DNA of 64,000 nt from CAYSWV01 sp964434865 (GCA_964434865.1 CAYSWV010000025.1:4475-68474); one strand, 5' to 3'; shown: positions 17,235-26,673, counted from the stretch's first letter. A program made the numbers and translations. Notes: generated by a model from the letters alone, not told the origin.

Positions 17235-17927
17235 ATGAATTTCAAAACTGCTCTGATTGTGGGAGCTGGTTATGGTTTGAGTGCCTCCCTAGCTCGACTT
17301 TTCATTCAAGCTGGCCTCAAAGTGGCCTTAGCAGCCCGGCAGCATGATAAGTTGCAACCCTTGTGTGATGAACTGGGTGCCGCTGCTTTTGCCTGTGATG
17401 TCTCAGATCGAAAGGCTGTCTGGCAATTATTTGATGATGTGGATGCACAGTTGGGACCCCCTGATGTGGTGATCTGTAACCCAAGCTACCGCACTCGTGG
17501 CTCAATCGTAGATCTTGATGCGGCAGACGTGGAAAAGGCTCTAATGGTTACGGCTTACGGTGGTTTTTTAGTGGGTCAACAAGCGGCCAAGCGCATGCTC
17601 GCTAAGGGGTACGGAGCCATCGTATTCACAGGGGCCTCAGCCAGTGTCAAAGGCTATCCCCAGTCTGCACCGTTTGCAATGGGTAAATTTGCATTGAGAG
17701 GGCTTGTTCAAAGTATGGCCCGAGAATTGGCCCCCCAAAATATCCATGTTGCTCATGTTGTGATTGATGGAGCCATATTACCGCCGGGGCAGTCTCAACC
17801 TGCCAATCAACCGGATAGTTTGCTTGATCCGGATGAAATTGCTCAAAGCTATTGGTATCTGATTCAGCAGCATCGATCAACGTGGACCTGGGAAGTGGAA
17901 TTAAGGCCTTGGGTTGAGCGCTTTTAA
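17235..17927 (+). CDS. Short-chain dehydrogenase/reductase lacking the catalytic Tyr
   Basis: A 230-residue Rossmann protein. The nucleotide motif is GAGYGLSASLARLF, and VVICNPSYRTRGS replaces the usual NNAG. In the active-site position the YxxxK motif reads FAMGK (in QSAPFAMGKFALRGLVQ), so Tyr is replaced by Phe while Lys stays. This is shared by the glucose/ribitol-dehydrogenase-like subgroup of SDRs and is not a local mutation. Activity may be altered or absent. Third gene of the pirin-GST operon, 27 bp after the GST, preceded by GAGGAG. Confidence 0.88.
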   Translation: MNFKTALIVGAGYGLSASLARLFIQAGLKVALAARQHDKLQPLCDELGAAAFACDVSDRKAVWQLFDDVDAQLGPPDVVICNPSYRTRGSIVDLDAADVEKALMVTAYGGFLVGQQAAKRMLAKGYGAIVFTGASASVKGYPQSAPFAMGKFALRGLVQSMARELAPQNIHVAHVVIDGAILPPGQSQPANQPDSLLDPDEIAQSYWYLIQQHRSTWTWEVELRPWVERF

Positions 17928-18045
17928 GAACACCTTAACGTCTGTTGTCCTATCCCTTGCAGGTTTATCCCGCCACCTAACGATGAAGACCCTATTTTGA
18001 AGTTGCTTTGGAGGTATCTTCTGGATCCAGATAGCTTAGAGATAT

Positions 18046-18297
18046 CTAGTCACCCTGCTGTTGCTGTTCAGGCATAGAGGCTAAAACCTGTTCTCGGGCA
18101 TCAAGCGCTTTTCGATCCAGAGGGGGCAGTTGTTGATTAAACCACCAAGATTGCTCATCAATCTCTAAATTGCGCAACCATTTTTCACCGGCTTGAATAG
18201 CCATCAGACCCAACAGAATGGGGCCAGTTGCAACACCCACAGCTAGATCTAAGGCGTAGTCCTGTACAGATTTGAGGTGGTTTTGAGGATCGGTCAT
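18046..18297 (-). CDS. Small conserved-type protein, function unknown
   Basis: An 83-residue protein. Residues 13-40 (ALDLAVGVATGPILLGLMA) are hydrophobic with small residues and could form one membrane segment; the rest is polar, ending in a Gln-rich tail (MPEQQQQGD). The region EKWLRNLEIDEQSWWFNQQL is Trp-rich. No family name comes to mind. It is divergent from glyQ with 97 bp between starts. Confidence 0.65.
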   Translation of the reverse strand: MTDPQNHLKSVQDYALDLAVGVATGPILLGLMAIQAGEKWLRNLEIDEQSWWFNQQLPPLDRKALDAREQVLASMPEQQQQGD

Positions 18298-18394
18298 AAG
18301 TGATGCAATGAACTGTTGACTTGTGTTTTTCTATTTTGACCAAGATCCTAACCCAAAACCAACTAAAATAAGTAAGCCAGTGCATTGAGACTGA

Positions 18395-19324
18395 ATGGCT
18401 ATGCTGAGTTTCCAAGGATTGATCCTGACATTGCATCAATTTTGGGGCGACCAAGGATGCCTGATTGTCCAACCTCATGATATTGAAAAAGGGGCTGGCA
18501 CCATGAACCCTCACACCTTTCTTCGCTCTCTCGGCCCCGAACCTTGGCGTGTAGCTTATGTTGAACCTTGCCGTCGCCCGACAGATGGTCGATATGGTGA
18601 AAACCCCAACCGGTTACAACAGTACTATCAATATCAGGTACTCATTAAGCCTTCTATCGATAACATCCTGGATCTCTATCTCGATAGCTTAAAAGTATTA
18701 GGCATTGATCCAAACGATCATGATGTCCGGTTTGTTGAAGATGATTGGGAATCTCCAACACTAGGGGCCTGGGGCGTTGGCTGGGAGGTCTGGCTAGACG
18801 GGATGGAAGTCACCCAATTCACCTATTTCCAACAAGCCGGAGGTATCGATTGTCGCCCTGTCTCAGTTGAGATCACTTATGGCTTGGAACGCCTGGCTAT
18901 GTATATGCAGGGCATAGAATCTATTTTTGAGATTTGCTGGAATAATCATCCTGCCCTGGGTGCTATTTCCTATGGTCAGGTTCATCATCAGGGAGAAGTT
19001 GAACATTCTCGCTACAATTTTGAACTTTCAGATGCAGATATGTTATTTAATCTATTCACCTATTTTGAATCCGAAGCAAAAAGATTACTCATTGAAACTG
19101 AAACTCAGAAGACAAATGTAACGATCTTGCCTGCCTATGATTATGTTTTAAAATGCTCACACACCTTTAATTTACTAGATGCTCGAGGGGTCATTGCTGT
19201 TACTGAACGAACTCGATATATTGCTCGCATTCGATCACTGGCTAGGCAAGTGGCTGAACGCTATGTGACTCAGCGAGAGAGTCAGGGGTTTCCTCTATTA
19301 ACCAACTCAGAAGCAGTACTTTAG
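18395..19324 (+). CDS. glyQ: Glycyl-tRNA synthetase alpha subunit
   Basis: Class II catalytic subunit of the bacterial alpha2-beta2 GlyRS. The N-terminus FQGLILTLHQFWGDQGCLI, the motif 2 region MNPHTFLRSLGPEPWRVAYV and VEPCRRPTDGRYGENPNRLQ are diagnostic, as is the QQAGGIDCRPVSVEITYGLE stretch. Length 309 residues is normal. The beta subunit gene glyS is not in this window, as is usual in cyanobacteria where the two genes are apart. Confidence 0.98.
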   Translation: MAMLSFQGLILTLHQFWGDQGCLIVQPHDIEKGAGTMNPHTFLRSLGPEPWRVAYVEPCRRPTDGRYGENPNRLQQYYQYQVLIKPSIDNILDLYLDSLKVLGIDPNDHDVRFVEDDWESPTLGAWGVGWEVWLDGMEVTQFTYFQQAGGIDCRPVSVEITYGLERLAMYMQGIESIFEICWNNHPALGAISYGQVHHQGEVEHSRYNFELSDADMLFNLFTYFESEAKRLLIETETQKTNVTILPAYDYVLKCSHTFNLLDARGVIAVTERTRYIARIRSLARQVAERYVTQRESQGFPLLTNSEAVL

Positions 19325-19542
19325 TGAAATAACTCCATATTGTAACATGCAATCATCATAATATGCATGTATACTCGTTTACGAAAATTCAAGAAAAGGA
19401 GTAGCGCTTGGCCCTGAATAATTCGTACAATATAAGGCTAATGACTATCAGTTGCTGATAATCTAGTGTTCTAATCTCATTATTAGGTTAATTCACTACC
19501 AAAACTACTCTCATACATACTCACAAAAAAGGTCTTTAAGTT

Positions 19543-20082
19543 ATGCATCCATGCCCGGTAAATCGGGTTTCCATTTTCATCGATGGGAACAATATGTTTT
19601 ATGCTCAACAAAAGAACGGTTGGTTTTTTGATCCACGCCGAGTACTAGACTATTTCACTCGAGTTAGACCCTCGGTTGAGCTCATAAATGCATTTTGGTA
19701 CACCGGCATCAAGGATCCCCATGATCAAAGAGCCTTTAGAGATGCGTTGATTAGCTTAGGCTTTACAGTAAGGACTAAACTCTTAAAGGAATATCGTGAT
19801 GAAGATTCAGGTCGGTATTCGCAAAAAGCAAATCTTGATATCGAAATTGTGGTAGATATGTTCAATACCGTAGATCAGTACAACCAAATGGTGCTGTTTA
19901 GCGGTGACGGTGACTTTGAGCGAGCAATTGAATTGCTAAGGTCTAAAAACACCTTGATTACAGTAGTTTCCACTGAGGGAATGATAGCACGTGAGTTGCG
20001 CAATGTTACCGATCGCTATATTGATCTTAATGACATTCGTGACCATATTGAAAAAGCTGGATCTATGGAGCTTCAGATCTAG
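19543..20082 (+). CDS. NYN domain protein, LabA/DUF88 family
   Basis: A 179-residue PIN-like predicted ribonuclease. The acidic active-site residues are in SIFIDGNNMFYAQQ, KANLDIEIVVDMF and LFSGDGDFERAIELL. Cyanobacterial members include LabA, which modulates circadian output in Synechococcus elongatus, but orthology cannot be settled from sequence reading alone. The start ATG at 19543 gives the typical N-terminus. Free-standing, followed by the convergent speA. Confidence 0.9.
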   Translation: MHPCPVNRVSIFIDGNNMFYAQQKNGWFFDPRRVLDYFTRVRPSVELINAFWYTGIKDPHDQRAFRDALISLGFTVRTKLLKEYRDEDSGRYSQKANLDIEIVVDMFNTVDQYNQMVLFSGDGDFERAIELLRSKNTLITVVSTEGMIARELRNVTDRYIDLNDIRDHIEKAGSMELQI

Positions 20083-20176
20083 TCGGTGAGTTCAACATAG
20101 CTTTCGTCCAGATGCTCAATTGGGAGTTATCGAGTCTGCTGAGCTTGAGGGAGTTATCTCAGCAGATGGTTAACCC

Positions 20177-22114
20177 CTAACGGAGATAGGTGTATGACAG
20201 TAGCATGCCTTCAAAATGAGACTGAAGTAAGCGAGCTTCACTCAATGAGATCCGGCGCTGCTGTAAAGCTGTTTCAGTAGCATGGTGAATACTTTCAATT
20301 AGATCTTCACTGTCATACTGAACATACTTCAATACTTCACTCACTGTATCACCCTTGATCACCTGTGTCACCCGATATCCCCCGTCTTGCAGTTGTATGT
20401 GAACAGCATTAGTATCTCCAAAGAGATTGTGTAAATCACCCAAGATTTCTTGGTAAGCTCCTCCCAGAAAAATACCCAAGAGATAGGGCTGATCATTGGG
20501 TTCATGTAGGGGTAAGACCGAGGCAATTTTGCCCTCATCATCAAAGAAACGATTGATCTTGCCATCGCTGTCACATGTCAGATCTGCCAGGGTTCCCCAG
20601 AAACGAGGTTCTTCCAGATGACGATGAATAGGCATCACAGGAAAAACCTGATCAATAGCCCAGCTATCTGGCACTGACTGGAATAGGGAAAAGTTGCAGT
20701 AGTAGGTGCTGGCTAGAAGCTCATCTAAATCAGCCAAACCAATATGATCACGACCGGTAACCTGCATTTGCTCGTAGGCTAAGTTGCAAATTTTGTCACA
20801 ACAGTTCCAGTAGAGACGCTCCACTTGAGCACGTTCCTGCAAACTGAGGTGACCATCTGTAAACAATCTCAAGGCCTGATCTTTCAAGTCATGAGCTTGT
20901 CGATAATTTGCAATTAAGGTGTCTGGGTCAATTTCAAAATATAGGTTATTGAGATGATGAACAACAGGAGCATCGACATCTGAAACTGTGGGTAGTGATC
21001 CTAGAGTATTGGTCGCAGAACTGAGCACATCCATCACTAGTACTGACTGGTGAGACATGATGGCTCGCCCACTTTCTGTCACCAGGACCGGTGGAGCAAC
21101 ATTGTAGTCTTTGCAGGTGGTAAATACTGTTTGAACTACCGTTGCAGCATAGTCTTCTAAACTGTAAGCCTGTGATGTGTGAGCCGTTGATTGAGAGCCA
21201 TCATAGTCAATCCCCAATCCACCCCCAATATCGAGATATCCCATGGGAGCTCCTAGGCGAGACAGTTCTACATAGAGCTGACTAGCTTCACGGACGGCTC
21301 GACCATGTACACTAACTGTTGAAATCTGGGAGCCAATGTGATAATGCAATAACTGCAGACAATCTAACATCTCAGCATTTTGCAACAGGGTAATGGCTTC
21401 TAAAATTTGATTGGCCGTTAATCCAAATTTGGCTTTATCGCCTGTAGAAGTGCCCCAACGCCCCATACCTTGTGAGGCTAGCTTGGCTCTGATCCCCAGG
21501 ATAGGTGCAATCCCCAATTGTTTGGCAATCTGGATCACTAGAGTCAATTCATGGATCTGTTCAACCACAATGATGGGTGTTTGACCTAATCGCTGAGCTA
21601 GCAGAGCGGTTTCGATATACTCCCGATCTTTGTAACCATTACAAATCAGTAGGGCACCCGGTGTATTCAGGTTGGCCAGACAAACAAGTAATTCAGGTTT
21701 TGAACCTGCTTCTAACCCAAAGTGATACGGACGACCATGGGCCACCACTTCTTCAACTAGATGGCGTTGCTGATTCACTTTGACTGGGTAAACCCCACGA
21801 TAAACACTAGGGTACCCAAACTGTTCAATGGCTTGATTGAAACTTTCACAAACTAATCGGATCCGATCAGCAACAATATCAGGAAACCGAATTAGCAAGG
21901 GTAGCTGCAGGCCTCGGGCTTGAAGATCGGCAACCAGATGGTACAAGTCGATTCCTGCTAGCGATGAATCTAGTGACTTCAATTGTTGACCAAGTGGTGT
22001 TACTTCAACATGCCCTGCAGCATTGATATGAAAGTAAGAAGCACCCCAACCCGTGATCCGATAGAGTGTTTCACTATCTTGCACAGTCCAGGGAGAACGA
22101 GTTAACGTCGGCAT
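20177..22114 (-). CDS. speA: Biosynthetic arginine decarboxylase
   Basis: PLP enzyme making agmatine from arginine for polyamine synthesis. The PLP lysine is in YRGVYPVKVNQQRHLVEEV, with GLEAGSKPELLVCL, LHYHIGSQIS and GYLDIGGGLGIDYDGSQS, all typical of the SpeA family of about 650 residues. The frame opens at 22171, but the ATG at 22114 has a GGGGG stretch upstream and starts MPTLTRSPWTVQDSE, giving 645 residues. The C-terminus HFEGMLLSYTYL is complete. The gene is alone on this strand, with 382 bp of non-coding sequence upstream. Confidence 0.97.
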   Translation of the reverse strand: MPTLTRSPWTVQDSETLYRITGWGASYFHINAAGHVEVTPLGQQLKSLDSSLAGIDLYHLVADLQARGLQLPLLIRFPDIVADRIRLVCESFNQAIEQFGYPSVYRGVYPVKVNQQRHLVEEVVAHGRPYHFGLEAGSKPELLVCLANLNTPGALLICNGYKDREYIETALLAQRLGQTPIIVVEQIHELTLVIQIAKQLGIAPILGIRAKLASQGMGRWGTSTGDKAKFGLTANQILEAITLLQNAEMLDCLQLLHYHIGSQISTVSVHGRAVREASQLYVELSRLGAPMGYLDIGGGLGIDYDGSQSTAHTSQAYSLEDYAATVVQTVFTTCKDYNVAPPVLVTESGRAIMSHQSVLVMDVLSSATNTLGSLPTVSDVDAPVVHHLNNLYFEIDPDTLIANYRQAHDLKDQALRLFTDGHLSLQERAQVERLYWNCCDKICNLAYEQMQVTGRDHIGLADLDELLASTYYCNFSLFQSVPDSWAIDQVFPVMPIHRHLEEPRFWGTLADLTCDSDGKINRFFDDEGKIASVLPLHEPNDQPYLLGIFLGGAYQEILGDLHNLFGDTNAVHIQLQDGGYRVTQVIKGDTVSEVLKYVQYDSEDLIESIHHATETALQQRRISLSEARLLQSHFEGMLLSYTYLR

Positions 22115-22496
22115 AGGACACCCCCAGATGATACGGATAGGCGCGGGGTACGGCCCGCAGGTTACACGCACAGATTAAATAATCTACAATCCCTCTTAGG
22201 TGAATGTCAAGATTTACTCATCACATTAACACTCTGATAGCCAAGTATCCAAAGCAAGTATCCAACATCAATTGAGGAGGTAAAATCCCACTGTAGTTAC
22301 TTTATCAGGGTACCATCTTCTGAAAGCAAAATCCCCCAGATCGGCTCCTTTTCGACCTTACTCAATCTCAAGCTACTTCTAAAGTCCACGATATCCTACA
22401 GTCTGGACGACGTCTTTCACACCATTTGAGTACTAAAACAAACAGCTGTGACTGCTTTTGATTAAGGTCGAATTCTAACTTTCAACAGACGTGCCC
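22115..22496. other. Intergenic region with a short repeat
   Basis: About 380 bp between two minus-strand genes. It includes an 11-bp repeat CAAGTATCCAA at 22242 and 22255. A short trace of coding-like sequence near 22325-22460 (LLFDLTQSQATSKVHDILQ) has no start codon and no recognised relative. No structured RNA recognised. Confidence 0.4.
22242..22265. repeat. 11-bp near-tandem duplication
   Basis: CAAGTATCCAA occurs twice, 13 bp apart start to start. Confidence 0.8.
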
Positions 22497-22886
22497 TTAC
22501 TGTACCGGAGTACATAGCTCTACTAGCGTTCCATCTGGACATCTAAGATAGGAGACAACTTGCCCCCAAGGTTTAGAGGTTGGCTTTTGAAGCTCGCTAG
22601 CACCTGCCTCTATTGCTCTTTGATGATCCTGATCTACTGAATGCGTGACTAAGGCTATTTCAATACCTAGTGGCTGATCTGTTTTGTCTCCTGCAATATA
22701 ACCCCCTCCTAAATTAGTGGATCCTAGAGAATGAGCAGCAAAGGCCAACGTGGTCTCACCGGTCTCTAGTTCGCCATAGAGGCCAGACTCGTGAACAAAT
22801 TTTCGTGTCAATCCAAATGCTTCTTCAAAAAAACTAAGCGAATTATTCACATCTGATACATAAATAATGGTGTAGCCAAATTTCAT
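22497..22886 (-). CDS. VOC (glyoxalase/bleomycin resistance) family protein
   Basis: A 129-residue single-domain VOC protein with the paired beta-alpha-beta-beta-beta pattern: GYTIIYVSDVNNSLSFFEEA at the start, LETGETTLAFAAH, and the second half ending GQVVSYLRCPDGTLVELCTP, where the final Glu is a usual metal ligand. Members range from lyases to dioxygenases, and the substrate cannot be told. It precedes the zinc-ribbon gene on the same strand after 73 bp. Confidence 0.9.
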   Translation of the reverse strand: MKFGYTIIYVSDVNNSLSFFEEAFGLTRKFVHESGLYGELETGETTLAFAAHSLGSTNLGGGYIAGDKTDQPLGIEIALVTHSVDQDHQRAIEAGASELQKPTSKPWGQVVSYLRCPDGTLVELCTPVQ

Positions 22887-22959
22887 CTGATTTCACCTAT
22901 TGATGTCACCTACTGAGTAGTTCATTAAAGATGCCTGGTATTTCCAGTGAAATGTCCCA

Positions 22960-23316
22960 CTACAGCACCTCTTCAAAAATGGTTGTGTACTGTCGCTCAG
23001 ATCCACAGTATAAGCATTTCGACTGGCGTTTATTCAAGGTTCTACCACATTGTTGACATTTGAAAACACGGGTTTGAATTTTACCATCAGCCTGACCATC
23101 AATCAAGTCTAACTCCCGAACACGAGCGATTAGATCTTCCTCGGTTTTACCAGTAGTCTCTTGAATAAAGGACCAAAGGGCCATGTTAATCAGTACGAGC
23201 CGATCTAGCTTGAGCCTTAGCTCATCAACTTGAGATCCTGTCTCAAGACCGGTTTGACGCAGACCCCGATCATCAGATCGATTCTGGTGCAGGTTATGAT
23301 TACCCAACATAAGCAA
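22960..23316 (-). CDS. Small zinc-ribbon protein, function unknown
   Basis: A 118-residue protein. The N-terminal part is polar with a predicted helix (QVDELRLKLDRLVLINMAL); the C-terminus carries a four-cysteine ribbon, FKCQQCGRTLNKRQSKCLYCGSE (spread over residues about 85-107). This looks like a nucleic-acid or protein-interaction module. Cyanobacterial relatives are annotated only as hypothetical as far as I know. Two ATGs (23316, 23310) are possible. Confidence 0.7.
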   Translation of the reverse strand: MLMLGNHNLHQNRSDDRGLRQTGLETGSQVDELRLKLDRLVLINMALWSFIQETTGKTEEDLIARVRELDLIDGQADGKIQTRVFKCQQCGRTLNKRQSKCLYCGSERQYTTIFEEVL

Positions 23317-23359
23317 CTAGTCTAAAACTCATCAACTAGTTAACTTTACCACTTCTGAA

Positions 23360-23659
23360 TTAGGCTGAGTCTTGATCCGTTACTGATGCTACCGGTTCGG
23401 GTGTTTCAAGTTCAGTAGATAGTGGCGGATACTTCGCGATACCTAAGATCCAGAGTGTATGAAGACCTAAGCTGAGGCCCCACCATCCTAACATTGGGAT
23501 CAGCCAGGACCACTCAGCCCGAAAAAGTAGATAGAAGAATGTTAACCCTGTCGACGTCGTTAGATAGACGGCAATGTGAAAAGCCAGAGAGTAGCGGTCA
23601 TCAAGCTTACGAAATTCTGGATCTTGGCGGGTAGGTTTACGGGGCCAGCGAGGAGGCAT
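23360..23659 (-). CDS. Two-transmembrane (2TM) domain protein
   Basis: A 99-residue membrane protein starting MPPRWPRKPTRQDPEF from the ATG at 23659; the frame opens to 23707 but the extra Cys-rich N-terminus is unlikely. Two hydrophobic helices (FHIAVYLTTSTGLTFFYLLF and LIPMLGWWGLSLGLHTLWI) with the short charged loop resemble the 2TM domain family PF13239, often found attached to sensor proteins. The tail is acidic. Same strand as the zinc-ribbon gene, 43 bp upstream of it. Confidence 0.75.
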   Translation of the reverse strand: MPPRWPRKPTRQDPEFRKLDDRYSLAFHIAVYLTTSTGLTFFYLLFRAEWSWLIPMLGWWGLSLGLHTLWILGIAKYPPLSTELETPEPVASVTDQDSA

Positions 23660-23768
23660 ACAGTCATCAACCAAACGACTGCAACAGTCTATCGAATTAC
23701 ATTGCAAATGTCACAAAACTTGATATTAAGGTAGATGCTGAGATGCGGTCAAGGGTGCTGTTGAATCT

Positions 23769-24620
23769 CTATATCTCAACTCTATTTTTACCGTTTCGTT
23801 TGGCCTTGTACAAGGCTGCATCAGCTTGGATAATTAAGCATCTGGAGGTATTGGTAGACTGATCAACTTGACTGACACCAATGCTAACGGTTACTGAAAA
23901 GGGGTCAAACTGGAGTTGGGCAATTGTTTGACGTATGCGCTCAGCAACTTTAACTGCGAGTTGGAGCGGAGTCTGAGGCATAATGATCACCAATTCTTCC
24001 CCACCATAGCGAGCCACAAAATCCATTTCTCGGACGGTGTGGTTAAGTGTACTACCAATTTGCTTCAAGACCTGATCACCTATGGTGTGTCCAAACGTAT
24101 CATTAATCGTCTTGAAATTATCAAGATCGATCATCAGAAGGCACAGCGGGGTCTGGTTACGGTTTGCTACTTCTATTTCTTTTTTTAGGACTACGTCAAA
24201 TACTTCTCTGGTATAAAGCCCCGTTAACTCGTCTCGGATCGTTGTTTGGGCAATAAAGGCACTTTTGCGTTCTTCAATAATCTTAGGATCAGACAACTTG
24301 GGATTGATATTGGAGAGATAGTCTAGGGTAGCTACTGAGATGCCCACATCACGTTTGAGACTGTGTTTTAGGTGTTTTAAATGAAGGAGAATTTCATGCC
24401 ATAACTCCCTAGCTTCTGTTTCTTCGTAGATTTCATGCGTTAAAGACAACAGGATTCTGGTATGGAGATGGTCTGGAAACTTACCTTCATAGCATTTTTT
24501 GACTTCAGGATCACTAATAATAGATTTAATGATTGATAATGAGAGTGAGCTATCATCAAGCTCCACCATATCTTCAATTTGATGCTCATTGTCTTGCTGC
24601 AAGTTCTCTTTCCAGGCCAT
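23769..24620 (-). CDS. Diguanylate cyclase (GGDEF domain)
   Basis: Soluble 283-residue protein that should make cyclic di-GMP. The GGDEF domain (about 125-283) starts RDELTGLYTREVFDVVLKK and has DLDNFKTINDTFGHTIGD, the active-site motif RYGGEELVIIMPQ (GGEEL, catalytically competent) and the closing ADAALYKAKRNGKNR. The product-inhibition RxxD motif is not seen at the usual position. The N-terminal ~115 residues are helical with no named domain and presumably sense a signal. It has no membrane segment and stands alone. Confidence 0.93.
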   Translation of the reverse strand: MAWKENLQQDNEHQIEDMVELDDSSLSLSIIKSIISDPEVKKCYEGKFPDHLHTRILLSLTHEIYEETEARELWHEILLHLKHLKHSLKRDVGISVATLDYLSNINPKLSDPKIIEERKSAFIAQTTIRDELTGLYTREVFDVVLKKEIEVANRNQTPLCLLMIDLDNFKTINDTFGHTIGDQVLKQIGSTLNHTVREMDFVARYGGEELVIIMPQTPLQLAVKVAERIRQTIAQLQFDPFSVTVSIGVSQVDQSTNTSRCLIIQADAALYKAKRNGKNRVEI

Positions 24621-25046
24621 CTTTGAGGATGAATCATGAATAATAATCGATGTTTAGATTATAACTTACTTAGAAGTTAGTGAAAGCTTGTTTTAATTCT
24701 TGTAACTTGCTGCTTAAAGTGATGGCAGGGATTTAAAGCCGTTCTATCCCCTCTATAAGATATGTCAATATGAAGCAGAAAGTAGATCTTCAAAGGGGCT
24801 GAAGTCAAAGGAGTTTCTCTGGAGGGCAGCGCTGAAAAGATTCATCGGTATCTTTCAGTATAACCTGCTTAACCTTTGAACTTTTGCCCTACTGATGGAT
24901 AGTGATAGAATTGCTTGAGAAGGGCATTGCTTGACCAGTTGGTTTAGCGCTTACAAGCAGAATAGCCGTGACAGAGCGATTTAGAGGTAAGGTTGGAGGT
25001 TAAGGTGCAAGCTAAGTCATCACCTGCACCCTAAGTCCTGAAGCTG
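24621..25046. other. Intergenic region upstream of the cyclase and downstream of tldD
   Basis: About 425 bp with no convincing gene. Near tldD it holds a hairpin (see 25000-25034). The rest should contain the cyclase promoter. Confidence 0.45.
25000..25034 (-). terminator. Hairpin just downstream of tldD
   Basis: TTAAGGTGCA and TGCACCCTAA form a 10-bp stem with one mismatch and a 15-base loop, 13 bp after the tldD stop. There is no U-tract, so a terminator role is only suggested by position. Confidence 0.3.
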
Positions 25047-26438
25047 CTACTGTTGACCTCCTAAAATGGCTTTACAGCGAATATAGGGACCTCCTGCATC
25101 AACTTTAGCGGGCTGGCCTTTACCACAATGCCCTGATCCAAGATCCCAAACGAAATCACGGGATACCGCATCCACTGTCTGCAATACATCAAAGGCATTC
25201 CCGGTAATTGTAACTCCCCGAACTAAGTCGGCTATTTTCCCATCTTTGATTCGATAAGCCCGCTCGACGGCAAACATAAATTCGCCTGTGGCATCAGCTT
25301 GACCGTTGCGTGCTCCATCTAGGAAAAACCCATTGGGAGTGGTGGCAATAATTTCTTCAAGTGATAACTCACCGGGTTCAAGATAAGTATTGCGCATCCG
25401 AATTAGGGGTTGATCGGCATACTCCCAAGCTCGGGCGTTACCTGTGGGAGTCACACCAAAGTGAGCGGCTGTTTCTCGATTGTGCAGATAGTTCTTGAGA
25501 ATACCATTTTGAATAATGGTCGTTTTTTGGGTTGGAACACCTTCATCATCCACAGGAATAGAACCGCCAGCTCCACCATGAAACTCTGAATACCCAGAAT
25601 CACATAGAGTGACCCGATCACTAGCAACCCGATGCCCTAGCTTCCCCGCAGCAATGGATCCAGCTAAGACAAAATCAGCTTCAACTGTATGTCCAATGGC
25701 TTCATGCACCAATAGTCCTACAATTGAAGGCGATAAGATCACCGTACTACGTCCACCTTCAGGGTAACTAGCGGTTAGTAAATCAATAGCTGTACTCGAT
25801 GCTTTAGCTGCCATCTGTTTTGGATCGAGTCTGAAGAGGCAATTCCACCCGCCTGTGACACCAATGGACTCTGAACCTGAGCTGAGCTGACCCGCTTGTT
25901 CAGCAATGGAATGGATTCGAAGTTCAGGCCGTACCAGTTTAAAGCCAACATTGGCACCATCTGTCGTTACAATAGCCTTTTCTTCATAAATCTCATTGTA
26001 AGTACAGGTGGCTGATGTGATTTGTGGAGAGGCGGCTCGTGCCTGAGCTTCTGTATCCAGGGTGAGTTGAATTTTTTCTTCAAGTGTACGATTAAGAACC
26101 TCTTCAACACCGGGCTCTGAAAAATCTCCACTGGCCAGATCAACATTTGGCAAGGTGTCTATCTTATGATGGCGATGAGAGGCACTAGCTAACGCTGCTT
26201 GGCGAGCATCTGCAATTCCACGTCGGATCGCATCAGGTGAGTCACTGCCTGTTGAGGCAAAGCCCCAGGTCCCTCCTTCCAAAACCCGAATGCCAATGCC
26301 ACTACGCCGCCGCACACTCGATCGCTCAATTTTGCCCTTTTCGGCTGTGATGCTGCGGAAAACTTTGCCATGGTAGCGTAATTCCACAAAGCCATCATAA
26401 TTTTGAATGATATCCTGTAGCAGTTGTCGCATAGTCAA
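25047..26438 (-). CDS. tldD: TldD metalloprotease subunit
   Basis: Member of the TldD/PmbA zinc protease family, which acts with TldE to cleave small modified peptides and unfolded proteins. The metal site is LLVHEAIGHTVEADF (HExxxH); other family marks are RRRSGIGIRVLEGGTWGFAS at the N-terminus, SVPVDDEGVPT-like GSIPVDDEGVPTQKT and RMRNTYLEPGE. Length 463 residues is normal. Start is ATG 26438 or 26432. No tldE partner is adjacent in this window. Confidence 0.95.
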   Translation of the reverse strand: MTMRQLLQDIIQNYDGFVELRYHGKVFRSITAEKGKIERSSVRRRSGIGIRVLEGGTWGFASTGSDSPDAIRRGIADARQAALASASHRHHKIDTLPNVDLASGDFSEPGVEEVLNRTLEEKIQLTLDTEAQARAASPQITSATCTYNEIYEEKAIVTTDGANVGFKLVRPELRIHSIAEQAGQLSSGSESIGVTGGWNCLFRLDPKQMAAKASSTAIDLLTASYPEGGRSTVILSPSIVGLLVHEAIGHTVEADFVLAGSIAAGKLGHRVASDRVTLCDSGYSEFHGGAGGSIPVDDEGVPTQKTTIIQNGILKNYLHNRETAAHFGVTPTGNARAWEYADQPLIRMRNTYLEPGELSLEEIIATTPNGFFLDGARNGQADATGEFMFAVERAYRIKDGKIADLVRGVTITGNAFDVLQTVDAVSRDFVWDLGSGHCGKGQPAKVDAGGPYIRCKAILGGQQ

Positions 26439-26507
26439 GTCTGCATCTTAGTGTTGTTCTTCTAGGGTAACCGAAGATCTTGTTTGTCATAAATCATGGC
26501 TTTTAAA

Positions 26508-26538
26508 TCAAGGCTTTATGGTTAAGTCAAGGCTTTAT
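26508..26538. repeat. 12-bp direct repeat
   Basis: TCAAGGCTTTAT occurs at 26508 and 26527 in the leader of the small membrane ORF. Confidence 0.8.
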
Positions 26539-26562
26539 AGGTCTATCTCTGGGTGAGTGCTA

Positions 26563-26673
26563 ATGCTAACTGGAACTGATCTCATTGATCCGAACCCTGT
26601 ACTGATTGCAAGCTTACTGGGATGGGTTCTCTTGAGCTTAACCCTTTTGTCTATTGTGGCTAACTCAGATTAG
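26563..26673 (+). CDS. Possible 36-residue single-span membrane protein
   Basis: ATG at 26563, preceded by GGGTGAG at 26551-26557, encodes MLTGTDLIDPNPVLIASLLG followed by a hydrophobic stretch WVLLSLTLLSIVANSD and TAG. Shape and length resemble the small one-helix subunits of cyanobacterial photosynthetic and NDH complexes, but I could not match it to a named one. It ends 46 bp before the psiE-like start and could be cotranscribed with it. Confidence 0.45.
   Translation: MLTGTDLIDPNPVLIASLLGWVLLSLTLLSIVANSD

Noticed and set aside
17235..17927. SDR scored as inactivated by mutation because Tyr is missing
   Set aside because: The Phe-for-Tyr change with surrounding APFAMGKFALRGL is typical of an established SDR subgroup, so it is not a sign of decay here.
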